From Microvirga pudoricolor (GTDB taxonomy: Bacteria; Pseudomonadota; Alphaproteobacteria; Rhizobiales; Beijerinckiaceae): 64,000 nucleotides of DNA. Positions 42,949 through 52,900 of this stretch are shown here, in pieces. The DNA lies in the NCBI RefSeq assembly GCF_016892705.1, contig NZ_JAFEMB010000002.1, positions 62,001 through 126,000 on the forward strand, given 5' to 3'. The notes under the pieces were generated by a model, which saw nothing but the letters and a program-made list of their open reading frames with translations, had not been told where the DNA came from and ran no database searches. The stretch's first letter is position 1; each line of letters begins with the position of its first letter. A program made the position numbers and the translations under genes.

Positions 42949-43308
42949 TCACGGACGTCCGTCGGTCTCGCGGTAGAACAGCATTCCGCCGTGATGCAGC
43001 ACATCGTCGATGAACTCGCCATCGGCGGTGAAGCCGGTGTCGTCCCAGTAGTCGATCTTGGTGCCGCGCACCTCGTAGCGCCCCTGATAGGCGCTCCTGC
43101 GGTTCCCTCGGGCCTCGTCGTAGCGGCCGTTCGGGAGAAGCTCCTGGCGGATGTGGCCGTCCTTCGTGACCCACATGCCGAGATAAGGATGGCCTGTCAT
43201 CGTCGTGTCCTGAGTTTGCGGTTGAGACGGGTTCGTCGCTTGTCCGTGCGCCCATGGCGCAATGGCTATCGCGGCGACGAAAGCGAGAGGAACGATGGAT
43301 TTCGGCAT
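42949..43308 (-). CDS. Secreted Atu4866-type protein
   Basis: A 119-aa protein with a signal peptide (PKSIVPLAFVAAIAIAPWAHGQA) and a mature domain matching the Atu4866 family (YLGMWVTKDGHIRQELLPNG, GNRRSAYQGRYEV, DYWDDTGFTADGEF, MLFYRE), a small beta-barrel of unknown function. Many homologues are found beside SDR or nitroreductase-type genes; here the SDR gene lies 15 nt upstream on the same strand, so the two form an operon. It is likely periplasmic. Confidence 0.8.
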   Translation of the reverse strand: MPKSIVPLAFVAAIAIAPWAHGQATNPSQPQTQDTTMTGHPYLGMWVTKDGHIRQELLPNGRYDEARGNRRSAYQGRYEVRGTKIDYWDDTGFTADGEFIDDVLHHGGMLFYRETDGRP

Positions 43309-43323
43309 CGGATGGCTTCCGTG

Positions 43324-44052
43324 TCAGTGCGGGCTTGCGACCGGGCGGACGACGATCTCGCTCACATCCACCTCCGGCGGCTGCTCGATCGCATACCGGA
43401 TCGCGCGTCCGATGGCGGCGGGATCGATCGCGTTCTTTCGGAAGTCCCGCATGGCCTCGCGGGCCGTCTCGTCGGAGATCGTTTCGGCGAGCTCGCTCGT
43501 GACGACGCCGGGCGAGATGACGGTGACCCGCAACCTGTCGGTCTCCTGGCGCAGGCCGTCGGAGATCGCCCAGACCGCGTATTTGGTCGCGCAGTAGACG
43601 GCCGCCGTGGGCGAGACCCGATGGGCACCAATGGACGCCACGTTGACGATGTGCCCGGAACCTCTGGCCTCCATGGCGGGCAATACGGCGGCGATGCCGT
43701 TCAGAACGCCCTTGATGTTGACGTCGATCATCTGGTCCCACTCGTCGACCTTCAACGCTTTGAGAGGGGACAGCGGCATCACGCCGGCGTTGTTGACCAT
43801 GACGTCGATGCGGCCGAACTCGTCCAGCGTCGCGTTGACGACCCTGACGAGGTCGCCTCGGGACGTGACATCGAGCGGGTGGGCGCGTGCCACGCCACCG
43901 GACGCCTCGATGCGGCTGACGAGGTCTTGCAGGCGTTCGGTTCTGCGCGCCCCGACCACGATCGTATGCCCGGCCTTCGACAATTCCAGGGCCACGGCCT
44001 CACCGATTCCGCTGGATGCGCCCGTGATCACGACAATCTTGCTCTCGGCCAT
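43324..44052 (-). CDS. Short-chain dehydrogenase/reductase
   Basis: A 242-aa classical SDR. The cofactor motif is TGASSGIG (residues 10-17), followed by NNAGV, the catalytic Ser in IVNVASIGA and YCATK (Tyr and Lys of the YxxxK pair). The basic residues after strand 2 (GARRTERL) favour NADP(H). The sequence resembles YdfG/clavaldehyde-reductase-type SDRs acting on small aldehydes or hydroxy acids. AGGAGA lies 5 nt before the start. It is divergent from a LysR gene (133 bp apart), its probable regulator, and followed by the Atu4866-type gene. Confidence 0.88.
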   Translation of the reverse strand: MAESKIVVITGASSGIGEAVALELSKAGHTIVVGARRTERLQDLVSRIEASGGVARAHPLDVTSRGDLVRVVNATLDEFGRIDVMVNNAGVMPLSPLKALKVDEWDQMIDVNIKGVLNGIAAVLPAMEARGSGHIVNVASIGAHRVSPTAAVYCATKYAVWAISDGLRQETDRLRVTVISPGVVTSELAETISDETAREAMRDFRKNAIDPAAIGRAIRYAIEQPPEVDVSEIVVRPVASPH

Positions 44053-44184
44053 CTGGTTCTCCTCTTATGCTCCGGGGACCGGGCTCATCGAATGCCGGGC
44101 CCCTCCTTCCCTTCGAGAGGTAATCGACCTTGCTTGCTCGTTCGAGTTGCCAATCACGAATGATGCGTTCAGTATTTGTCACCA

Positions 44185-45102
44185 ATGAACCTCGATTTGG
44201 CAGGCATCACGGTTTTCGTCACCGTCGCGGACGCAGGCAGCTTCCGGGCGGCCAGCGAGCGGCTTGGCGTGACGCGGTCCGCCGTCAGCCAGTCGATCCG
44301 GCGCTTGGAGGAGCGGATGGGCGTCGCGCTTCTCCAGCGGACCACCCGAAGCGTTCACCTGACCGAAGCCGGGGATCGGCTCTACCAGGCGGTACGCCCC
44401 GCCCTGGACGATTTGGGCGCCGCGGTGGAGGCCGTGGGCGAAACCCGCGACCGGCCGAGGGGAACGCTGCGCATCACGGTCTCATCTATCGCGGAACGGT
44501 TCCTAAGCGGCTCCCTGCTGGCGGGCTTTCTGGCCGCCTATCAGGAGATCCGCCTCGACATCACCGTCAGCGACGAGGAGTTCGACATCGTCGCCGAGGG
44601 GTTCGATGCCGGCGTGCGCCTCGGCGAGGTGATCGAGCAGGACATGGTCGCCGTTCCCGTGTCGGACGAACAGCGTCAGCTCGTCGTGGGATCCCCGGCC
44701 TACCTGGCGCGGCACGGCAGGCCCGAGCACCCGAGGGAGCTCTCGGAGCACCAATGCATCGGCTGGCGCCCCAGTCCGCGGGTAGCGCCGTATCGGTGGG
44801 AGTTCGGCGAGGACGGACGCGACTTCGACGTGGCCGTGAACGCTCGAGTGAACACCAACGACATGCGAGTGATGATCAGGCTCGCCTGCGCGGGCGCGGG
44901 CCTGACCTTCGGCATGGAGGAGACCTTCAGGCCCTATCTCGCGCGGGGCGAGCTGATCCCGCTGCTTCAGGACTTCTGCCCGCCGTTTCCGGGCTTCTAT
45001 CTCTACTACCCGAGCCGCAGGAACGTGCCGCCGAAACTGCGCGTCCTCATCGATCATCTGCGTCGGAACCGACGGCGGGACCCGCCCGCCGTACGATCCT
45101 GA
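44185..45102 (+). CDS. LysR-family regulator, divergent from the SDR gene
   Basis: A 305-aa LysR regulator of the large CrgA/DsdC-like group: winged helix in DLAGITVFVTVADAGSF and SAVSQSIRRLEERMGVALLQRTTRSV, then the effector domain with the common motif FDAGVRLGE. The ATG at 44185 is preferred over the TTG three codons earlier. No ribosome binding site is obvious. It shares 132 bp of promoter DNA with the SDR/Atu4866 operon. It resembles the LysR protein at 45666 in architecture, which suggests an old duplication of LysR-plus-enzyme modules. Confidence 0.87.
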   Translation: MNLDLAGITVFVTVADAGSFRAASERLGVTRSAVSQSIRRLEERMGVALLQRTTRSVHLTEAGDRLYQAVRPALDDLGAAVEAVGETRDRPRGTLRITVSSIAERFLSGSLLAGFLAAYQEIRLDITVSDEEFDIVAEGFDAGVRLGEVIEQDMVAVPVSDEQRQLVVGSPAYLARHGRPEHPRELSEHQCIGWRPSPRVAPYRWEFGEDGRDFDVAVNARVNTNDMRVMIRLACAGAGLTFGMEETFRPYLARGELIPLLQDFCPPFPGFYLYYPSRRNVPPKLRVLIDHLRRNRRRDPPAVRS

Positions 45103-45124
45103 CGGCACGGCCGAGCCGTTGCGG

Positions 45125-45523
45125 TCACTGTGTCTGCGGGACGCGGGCGATGACCTTGATCTCGAAATCGAACCCCGCGAGCCAGTTCACGCCGACGGCG
45201 GTCCAGTTGGGATAGGGCTTCTCGGGGAACGCCTTGTCCTTCGCCGACAGGACGACGCCGAACTGCGTCTCGGGATCGGTATGGAAGGTCGTCACATCCA
45301 CGATGTCGTCGACGGTGGCACCCGCCGATTTCAGGACTTCGGACAGGTTGGCGAAGGCGAGCTGCACCTGCTTTTCGAAATCGGGCTCGGGCGAGCCGTC
45401 CTCCCGGCTTCCCACCTGACCCGACACGAACAGGAGGTCGCCCGATCGGATCGCGGCCGAATAGCGGTTGATCTCGTAGAGGGCCTGCCGGCCGGCAGGG
45501 AAGATAGCTGTGCGTTGGGACAT
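45125..45523 (-). CDS. RidA-family protein (YjgF), second type
   Basis: A 132-aa RidA-superfamily protein (PAGRQALYEINRYSAAIRSGDLLFVSGQVG, TVDDIVDVTTFHTDPE, NWTAVGVNWLAG). The usual catalytic Arg near the C terminus is not evident, so it may belong to a subgroup without deaminase activity. GAGGAGA precedes the ATG at 45523; the frame to 45583 is not supported. It is divergent from a LysR gene across 142 bp and convergent with the previous LysR gene. Confidence 0.83.
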   Translation of the reverse strand: MSQRTAIFPAGRQALYEINRYSAAIRSGDLLFVSGQVGSREDGSPEPDFEKQVQLAFANLSEVLKSAGATVDDIVDVTTFHTDPETQFGVVLSAKDKAFPEKPYPNWTAVGVNWLAGFDFEIKVIARVPQTQ

Positions 45524-45665
45524 TCGTGTTCTCCTCGGATTGGGCGGCTTGCTGCCCCGTCGGCAGCCGACGGTGGCGGCCATGGCGGCTGAGCCCGAGA
45601 TAGCTCCAGCCTATTCCCATGATTAGACGTTGCAATCGGCATGGGCCGATGCAAAATCGCCATCA

Positions 45666-46568
45666 ATGATGCGCCCCTCCCTCAACGATCTCATCGCCTT
45701 CGTAGCGGTTGCCACCCATCGCAGCTTTCGCAGGGCGGCCGAGGAGCTTGGGACCGCGCCCTCGACCCTGAGCCACGCCATGCGGGCCTTGGAAGAGCGG
45801 CTGGGCGTGCACCTCCTCCACCGGACCACCCGAAGCGTCTCGCCCACAGAGGCGGGGGTGGAACTGCTCGGACGCCTGCAGACCACCTTGGCCTCCCTGG
45901 ACGACGCGCTGAATGCCGTCACAGCCTTCCGGGGCCGCGTGGCAGGTACCGTCAGGATCAATGCCCCGCGGCTGGCCGCCGTCCTTCTCGTTCGCGACAT
46001 CCTCCCGCGCATGGCGACCCGGTTTCCCGACGTGACCGTCGACGTTGTGGTGGAAGGCCGGCTGGTCGATATCGTGTCCGGAGGGTTCGATGCCGGCGTG
46101 CGCCTGACCGGGACGATCCCGAAGGACATGGTCGCCGTGCCGCTCGGGGAGCCGATCGGATTCGTCTGCGTCGCGTCGCCTGCCTATCTGGCTCGGGCGG
46201 GTGAGCCCGAAACGCCCGACGACCTCCAACATCACCGCTGCATCGGTCACCGCTTTCCTGGCGGCAGGCTGTATCGCTGGGAATTTGAACGCGCCGGGCA
46301 GGAACTGACCGTCGACGCCATGGGTCCGCTCGTGCTCGACGATGAGGAGTTGATGGTCGAAGCGGCCCTACGGGGCCTGGGCATCGCCTATGTGGCGACC
46401 TGGGCCGCCGAGGAATGCATCGCCGACGGTCGACTGCTCCCGATCCTGTCCTCCTGGATGCACAAACCCGAGCAGGCCGCGGTCTACTACCCCGGCCATC
46501 GCGCCGTTCCGCCTGCGCTGCGGGCCTTCCTCGACGTGGTGAGGGACGCAAGGCCCGTGGCGCCTTAG
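45666..46568 (+). CDS. LysR-family regulator, divergent from the RidA gene
   Basis: A 300-aa LysR regulator of the same group as the one at 44185: NDLIAFVAVATHRSFRRAAEELG and RALEERLGVHLLHRTTRSVSPTEAG in the DNA-binding part, FDAGVRLTGTIPKDMVAVPLGEP in the effector domain. The ATG at 45666 is used; codons back to 45630 carry no support. It likely controls the divergent RidA-type gene. The effector is unknown. Confidence 0.87.
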   Translation: MMRPSLNDLIAFVAVATHRSFRRAAEELGTAPSTLSHAMRALEERLGVHLLHRTTRSVSPTEAGVELLGRLQTTLASLDDALNAVTAFRGRVAGTVRINAPRLAAVLLVRDILPRMATRFPDVTVDVVVEGRLVDIVSGGFDAGVRLTGTIPKDMVAVPLGEPIGFVCVASPAYLARAGEPETPDDLQHHRCIGHRFPGGRLYRWEFERAGQELTVDAMGPLVLDDEELMVEAALRGLGIAYVATWAAEECIADGRLLPILSSWMHKPEQAAVYYPGHRAVPPALRAFLDVVRDARPVAP

Positions 46569-46697
46569 GCCTCGCGCCCACCATCATGGACGCCTTCGAG
46601 CACCTTGCGGGAACGCAAGCGGCGTTGCCGCGGGCCGGTTCTCGACATCTCGCGCCGTAGCCCATACGTGTTTCGGCGTGGATGCGGAGAGGACGGG

Positions 46698-47393
46698 ATG
46701 GACAAATCGTTCGGGCCGAAGCGAGAGCACGCCCTCACCCGGGAGGCCTTGCAGGACGGCTTCGTCGATGCCCTGATCGCGCGTTCGGGAACGACCCTGC
46801 GGGTCATGAGCGACGACGAACGCCGGCAGTCGCTCGAAGCCACCCTCGCGGCCCGGCCCGTGGCGGGCGATGTGTGGCTGTTCGGCTACGGTTCGCTCAT
46901 CTGGAATCCGGCCTTCCGGTATGTCGAGCGGCAAGCCGTGTCGATCCGGGGCTGGCACCGCCAATTCTGCCTGTCGACTCCCATCGGACGCGGCACGCCG
47001 GAGCGGCCCGGCTTGGTGCTAGGTCTGGATCGCGGCGGGGCGTGCAGGGGCGTGGCATTCCGGATCGACAGCGCCTCGGCGCACGACGAGCTCGAACTGG
47101 TCTGGCGCCGCGAGATGGTCACCGGCTCATACGTGCCCCGGTGGGTCAGGCTGCAGGGGCCGGAGATGCCCCCCACCACGTACGGCATCGCCTTCACCAT
47201 CAACCGCGCGGCTCCCAATTATGTGCGCCCTGTCTCCGAAGCGAGCACCGCGCAGGTCATCGCGACCGCCTGCGGTGCCCTCGGAACGTGCAGTGATTAT
47301 CTCTTCGACACGATCCAGGGCCTGGAAGGTTTCGGAATCCGTGACGGACACCTCGAACGGATCGCGCGTCTGGTGAACCAGGCACAGGCTTGA
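46698..47393 (+). CDS. ChaC-like gamma-glutamylcyclotransferase
   Basis: A 231-aa protein of the ChaC family, which cleaves glutathione to 5-oxoproline and Cys-Gly. The substrate loop VWLFGYGSLIWNP and RGWHRQFCL are present, and the later part has the acidic position expected for the catalytic Glu around ELELVWRREM. GAGAGGAC lies upstream of the ATG at 46698; the frame from 46605 is not credible. With the GST at 26601 it is one of two glutathione-linked enzymes in the window. Confidence 0.87.
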   Translation: MDKSFGPKREHALTREALQDGFVDALIARSGTTLRVMSDDERRQSLEATLAARPVAGDVWLFGYGSLIWNPAFRYVERQAVSIRGWHRQFCLSTPIGRGTPERPGLVLGLDRGGACRGVAFRIDSASAHDELELVWRREMVTGSYVPRWVRLQGPEMPPTTYGIAFTINRAAPNYVRPVSEASTAQVIATACGALGTCSDYLFDTIQGLEGFGIRDGHLERIARLVNQAQA

Positions 47394-47513
47394 TCGCCGT
47401 CCGGCGAAGCGGGATCCTCCCGCGAAACCCGCCGTCGCATCTGGATCGTGGGCGCCGCTCCGCCACATTCACCCCGGCGCCGTGACACCGCCCTTCCGCG
47501 AAAAGAGGATCCC

Positions 47514-48494
47514 ATGGAATACACGAAGCTCGGCCGGACCGGCCTCGACGTCTCCAGGCTGTGCCTGGGCTGCATGAGCTACGGCGAGCCTGATCGAGGC
47601 GCGCATCCCTGGACACTCCCGGAGGCCGAGAGCCGCCCCTTCATCCGCCAGGCTCTCGATCACGGGTTCAACTTCTTCGATACGGCCAACGTCTATTCGG
47701 ACGGAACCTCCGAGGAGATCGTCGGCCGCGCCCTCAAGGAGTTCGCTCGGCGCGAGGACATCGTTCTCGCCACCAAGCTGAACGGGCGCATGCGGCCGGG
47801 ACCGAACGGGGCCGGCCTCTCCCGGAAGGAGGTCTTCACGGAAACCGATGCGAGCCTGAAGCGCCTCGGAACCGACTATATCGACCTGTTGCAGATCCAC
47901 CGATGGGATCCCTCGACGCCGATCGAGGAGACGCTCGAAGCCCTCAATGACGTGGTGCGGGCCGGCAAGGTTCGCTACATCGGCGCGTCCTCCATGTATG
48001 CCTGGCAGTTCGCCAAGGCGCTGGCGCTGTCCGAGAGGCATGGCTGGGCCCGTTTCGTTTCGATGCAGAACTACGTGAATCTCCTCTACCGGGAGGAAGA
48101 GCGGGAGATGCTGCCTCTATGCCGGGCGGAAGGCATCGGCGTGATTCCGTGGAGCCCTCTCGCAAGGGGGCGCCTCACACGGGACTGGGACGAGACGAGC
48201 GCGCGCTCCGAGACCGACGCATTCGGCAAGACCCTCTATGCCGCAACCGCCGATGCGGATCGCAAGGTCGTGGAGGCCGTGGCGAGGGTCGCGGCGCAAA
48301 GGGGCATTCCGCGCGCGCAGGTCGCACTGGCCTGGGTCCTGGCCAAGCCGGGCATCACCGCCCCGATCGTCGGCGCCACCAAGCCGCATCATCTTGACGA
48401 TGCGGTGGCGGCCCTATCGGTGGAGCTGACACAGGACGAGATCTTGGCGCTCGAGGAGCCGTATGTGCCGCATGCGGTCACAGGGTTCTCGTGA
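47514..48494 (+). CDS. Aldo/keto reductase
   Basis: A 326-aa NADPH-dependent AKR of the YajO/PhdE-like group. The catalytic tetrad is visible: Asp and Tyr in FFDTANVYSDGTSEE, Lys in LATKLN and His in LLQIHRWD; cofactor-binding residues lie in IPWSPLARGRL and APIVGATKPHHL. Typical substrates are small aldehydes or ketones. AGAGGA lies 5 nt upstream of the ATG at 47514; the frame from 47448 is not supported. It reads in the same direction as ChaC, 120 bp downstream. Confidence 0.9.
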   Translation: MEYTKLGRTGLDVSRLCLGCMSYGEPDRGAHPWTLPEAESRPFIRQALDHGFNFFDTANVYSDGTSEEIVGRALKEFARREDIVLATKLNGRMRPGPNGAGLSRKEVFTETDASLKRLGTDYIDLLQIHRWDPSTPIEETLEALNDVVRAGKVRYIGASSMYAWQFAKALALSERHGWARFVSMQNYVNLLYREEEREMLPLCRAEGIGVIPWSPLARGRLTRDWDETSARSETDAFGKTLYAATADADRKVVEAVARVAAQRGIPRAQVALAWVLAKPGITAPIVGATKPHHLDDAVAALSVELTQDEILALEEPYVPHAVTGFS

Positions 48495-48650
48495 TCCCGG
48501 TGCCGATGCGGCGAGTGCTCAAAGTTTGGTCATGGGAGCGCTCACAGGTTCGGCATCAACGCGAAACTCTACGGGGCGCAAGCGGTTGAACCGCCGTCCC
48601 GGCACGACGCTCCGCCGTTCCGGGAAGCCCTGTGACAAAAAGAGGATCGC

Positions 48651-48737
48651 ATGTCGCCCATTTTGTTTGAGCTGTTGCCCCTCCTTGGGGCCTTTTCGAT
48701 TTTCCTGGCGATCTGCTCCCTCGAAGGAGCTCCCTAG
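48651..48737 (+). CDS. Candidate 28-aa hydrophobic microprotein
   Basis: A 28-codon frame (MSPILFELLPLLGAFSIFLA...SLEGAP) starts 5 nt after AGAGGA and is almost entirely one hydrophobic helix, the usual look of bacterial single-pass membrane microproteins. It lies alone in a 350-bp gap between the aldo-keto reductase and the monooxygenase. No homologue can be judged by eye. Chance occurrence is possible, but start signal and helix together are more than expected by chance. Confidence 0.4.
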   Translation: MSPILFELLPLLGAFSIFLAICSLEGAP

Positions 48738-48842
48738 CCACGGCCTTGCCGCCGCACTTGCAATCTTCGGCCGGATGGCCAAGCTCCCGACGGACTCTCC
48801 GGATTGCACCAGCTCCGGAGCGAGAGTGGAGCCGGCTTGCCG

Positions 48843-49967
<1,125 letters not shown>

Positions 49968-50109
49968 CGTGACCTCACGTGATGCCGGAACCAAACTCGC
50001 GTAAGGGTTTTGAGTGGCGGGCTGGCGCTGCTTCCAGAACTCGGCAAAGCCTTTCATCAGGCTGCGACGCCCCATCACCGATCGCCGCGAGGAGGAGCCC
50101 GACGCACCC

Positions 50110-51705
50110 ATGACCGACGCGACCGGCAGACACCCCTTCCTGTTGACCACCGCCGCGCCCAACCGGCGCCAGCGGCGGCTGGCCTGGGGCATTCTCGCGG
50201 CCTTGGCATGCGCATTGCTCGTGGCGGCGCCGTTCGCGCGCCTGATCCTGCCGGGGACCGAAATCGTGATCCCGGCCTACGCGGCGGCCGCTTTTCTGGT
50301 GGAGATTCTCACGTCCGCCCTCCTGTTCGCGCTGTTTTCCGTCGACCGCTCCCGCTCGGTCCTTCTCCTGGCCACGGGCTACCTGCTCTCGGGGCTCCTC
50401 GTCCTACCCTGGGCGCTGACATTCCCGGGCGTGTTCACGCCGCTCGGCCTCGACCCCGACATTCAGGTCACGCCCCTGATCGCCGCCGTCCGGCGACTCG
50501 GCTTCGCGGGTATCATCCTCGCCTATGCGCTGGCAAAGAAGGGCCGGCCGGGCGACCGGATCCGCGGCCCCGTGGGCCGGGTGATCGCGGGGCGCGTCGC
50601 ACTGGTGCTCGCCGGAGCGGCCGGCATCGTGCTCCTGGCCGTGCTTGGGGCGGGCCGGTTGCCGGCCTTCATGCAGGACGCCAGAAACGTCACGCCGCTC
50701 TGGAGCGTCGTCCCGGCAGCCTCCGTCGCTCTCTACTCGGCGGGCCTTGCGGCACTCTGGACCCGTTCGCGCTCCACCCTCGATCTCTGGCTCATGGTGG
50801 TTCTGGGCACGCTGCTGATCGAGATCCTCCTGATCTCCTATCTCGGCGGCGCGACCCGCCTCAGCGTCGGCTGGTGGGCCGGCCGCTTTTTCGGACTGGC
50901 GTCCGCCAGCGTGGTTCTCCTCGTCCTCCTGTCGGAGACCACGACCCTGCTGGCTCGGCTGGCCCGTTCCGTGCGTTCGGAACGCCTGGCCCGCGAGAGC
51001 CGGCTCACCGCCATGGAGGCCCTGTCGGCCTCGATCGCCCATGAGATCAACCAGCCCCTTGCGAGCATGGTCACCAGCGCCAGCGCCGGCTTGCGTTGGC
51101 TCGACAAGGACGTCCCGCGCGTCGGCGAGGCGCGTTCGGCACTGGAGCGCGTGGTGCGGGACGGGCATCGGGCCCGGGACACCGTCGACGGGATCCGGAA
51201 CCTCTTCAGGACGGACACCCGGGAGCGCGTTCCCGTGGACCTCAACAGGCTCATCGAAGGGATCGTTCGGCGATCCGAGGAGGAGACGCGTCTCGGACAG
51301 GTTTCCATCGAGACCCGCCTTCAGCAAAGTCCCCTTCCCGTCACGGCGAATCCGTTGCAGATGGAACAGGTCGTGTCGAACCTCGTGGCGAACGCGGTCG
51401 ATGCCCTGAGCACGGTCACCGACCGGCCGAGAATCGTGCGGGTGACGACGCGTTCGCAGGGGGGATCGGCTCTCGTGACCGTGGAAGACACGGGCCCCGG
51501 GATCGCGGCCGATATCCGAGACAGGATCTTCGATCCATTTTTCAGCACGAAGCCGGAGGGCATGGGCATGGGGCTGATGTTCAGCCGTTCGATCGTCGAA
51601 GACCATGGCGGGCGGCTCTGGGCATCCGACAACCGCCCGTCCGGGGCCGTCTTTCACTTCACCCTGCCAAGCGGACCCGCATCCGGCGCGGAGGCAGGCC
51701 GGTGA
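50110..51705 (+). CDS. Membrane sensor histidine kinase (MASE4-like input)
   Basis: A 531-aa kinase. The first 275 residues form about seven to eight membrane helices, like the MASE4 integral-membrane sensor, with no periplasmic domain, so the signal is probably sensed within the membrane. The HisKA box is [15 protein letters not shown] (phospho-His), and the ATPase domain has [19 protein letters not shown] and [18 protein letters not shown]. The ATG at 50110 is used; GAGGAG lies about 13 nt before it, and a GTG frame from 50014 is less likely. Its stop overlaps the start of the FixJ-like gene, so they are cognate partners. Confidence 0.88.
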   Translation: MTDATGRHPFLLTTAAPNRRQRRLAWGILAALACALLVAAPFARLILPGTEIVIPAYAAAAFLVEILTSALLFALFSVDRSRSVLLLATGYLLSGLLVLPWALTFPGVFTPLGLDPDIQVTPLIAAVRRLGFAGIILAYALAKKGRPGDRIRGPVGRVIAGRVALVLAGAAGIVLLAVLGAGRLPAFMQDARNVTPLWSVVPAASVALYSAGLAALWTRSRSTLDLWLMVVLGTLLIEILLISYLGGATRLSVGWWAGRFFGLASASVVLLVLLSETTTLLARLARSVRSERLARESRLTAMEALSASIAHEINQPLASMVTSASAGLRWLDKDVPRVGEARSALERVVRDGHRARDTVDGIRNLFRTDTRERVPVDLNRLIEGIVRRSEEETRLGQVSIETRLQQSPLPVTANPLQMEQVVSNLVANAVDALSTVTDRPRIVRVTTRSQGGSALVTVEDTGPGIAADIRDRIFDPFFSTKPEGMGMGLMFSRSIVEDHGGRLWASDNRPSGAVFHFTLPSGPASGAEAGR

Positions 51706-52328
51706 GCCGGGAGGGAGCGGTGGTGTTCGTCGTGGACGACGATTTTTCCGTCCGCGAGTCCATCGAGGATCTCCTGCGTTCGGTCGGCCACGACGTACGG
51801 TCCTACGATTCCGTCGCGGCCTTCCTGGAAGACCGCCGGGTCGATCATCCGGCCTGCCTCGTGCTGGATGTCCGCCTGCCGGATACGAGCGGGCTGGAGT
51901 TCCAGCAGCTTCTGCTCACTCAGGGGATGAATCTCCCCATCGTCTTCATCACGGGGCATGGCGATATTCCGATGTCGGTGGCCGCCATGAAGGCCGGCGC
52001 CATCGAGTTTCTCACCAAGCCCTTCCGTGACCAGGACCTCCTCGACGCGGTTCATGCGGGCATCGCCCTCGACCGCCGCCGCCGGGCGGACGAGGAGACG
52101 CTGGCTTCCCTGAAGGAGCGCCATGCCTCCCTAACGCCCCGCGAGCAGGAGACCATGGCGCTGGTCGTGAACGGACTCATGAACAAGCAGATCGCCGCGG
52201 CGCTCGGGTTGAGCGAGATGACCGTGAAGGTGCATCGCGCACATGTGATGCGCAAGATGAACGCCGCCTCACTGCCGGAGCTCGTGCGCATCGCCGACAG
52301 CCTCGCCGGGATGACCACAAGGGCGTAG
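51702..52328 (+). CDS. FixJ-type response regulator (REC-LuxR)
   Basis: A 208-aa regulator: receiver with VVDDD, phospho-acceptor Asp in LVLDVRLPDTSG and Lys in LTKPFRD, then a LuxR helix-turn-helix (LTPREQETMALVVNGLMNKQIAAALGLSEMTVKVHR split over about residues 145-190). It starts with GTG overlapping the kinase stop (GTGA), behind GGAGG. It is the output of the upstream kinase and the only DNA-binding protein in the cluster, so it should drive the hydrolase genes downstream. Confidence 0.9.
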   Translation: MSREGAVVFVVDDDFSVRESIEDLLRSVGHDVRSYDSVAAFLEDRRVDHPACLVLDVRLPDTSGLEFQQLLLTQGMNLPIVFITGHGDIPMSVAAMKAGAIEFLTKPFRDQDLLDAVHAGIALDRRRRADEETLASLKERHASLTPREQETMALVVNGLMNKQIAAALGLSEMTVKVHRAHVMRKMNAASLPELVRIADSLAGMTTRA

Positions 52329-52455
52329 AGACCCGACACCACAGTTCAATTGAACACAGGGCCCCGGCCTTGCCATGGTCTGCGCGGCGCCGAAGCTGCG
52401 GTGCCGTCACCCGGACGAGACGTCAGGCTCCACGGGGCTCGGAAAGGTTTCCCGG

Positions 52456-52860
52456 ATGCCGGGCGTCCTGATGATCGCAATCGTGGATGACGACGAATCC
52501 GCCCGCGAGGCGGCTGTCGACCTGGTCAAGGCCCTTGGATTTCGCGCTTCCGGGTTCGGATCGGCTGCTTCGTTCTTGGAGTCGGAGGATCTGAGCCGGA
52601 TGGATTGCCTGATCGCGGATGTACGCATGCCCGGCATGAGCGGGCTCGATCTTCATCTCACCCTGGCCGGATCCGGTGTCGCCATTCCGACGATCCTCAT
52701 GACGGCCTATCCGGACGAGTATGCCCGGCGGCAGGCGCTCGTGGTGGGCGTCAAGCGCTACATCCGCAAACCCTTGGAGCCCGAGGAACTCCTCTCCTGC
52801 ATCCGCGCCGCGGTCGGCCATGCCGCCGCGTCGGGAAACGGGGACCCCCAACCCTCCTGA
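52456..52860 (+). CDS. Single-domain response regulator
   Basis: A 134-aa receiver without output domain: acidic pair in IVDDDESARE, Asp in LIADVRMPGMSG, Thr in LMTAYPD and Lys in IRKPLEPEEL, all phosphorylation residues present. The start may be the ATG at 52456 or the one at 52471. It lies 127 bp after the FixJ-type gene and 40 bp before the isochorismatase gene. A lone receiver in such a locus often acts as a phosphate sink or second target for the same kinase. Confidence 0.85.
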   Translation: MPGVLMIAIVDDDESAREAAVDLVKALGFRASGFGSAASFLESEDLSRMDCLIADVRMPGMSGLDLHLTLAGSGVAIPTILMTAYPDEYARRQALVVGVKRYIRKPLEPEELLSCIRAAVGHAAASGNGDPQPS

Positions 52861-52900
52861 GGCGCTCCCGCCCAACCCTCGATCCATGAAGGAGAAGACC

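Noticed and set aside
46613-46634. GGAAC followed by CGTT before the ChaC gene
   Set aside because: The spacer is only 8 nt, far from the required 16-17.
49987-50011. EcfG-like promoter GGAAC-N16-TTTT before the histidine kinase gene
   Set aside because: Only the final TT of the -10 element matches, and the spacing to the kinase start is about 100 nt. It would be interesting if real but is too weak to call.
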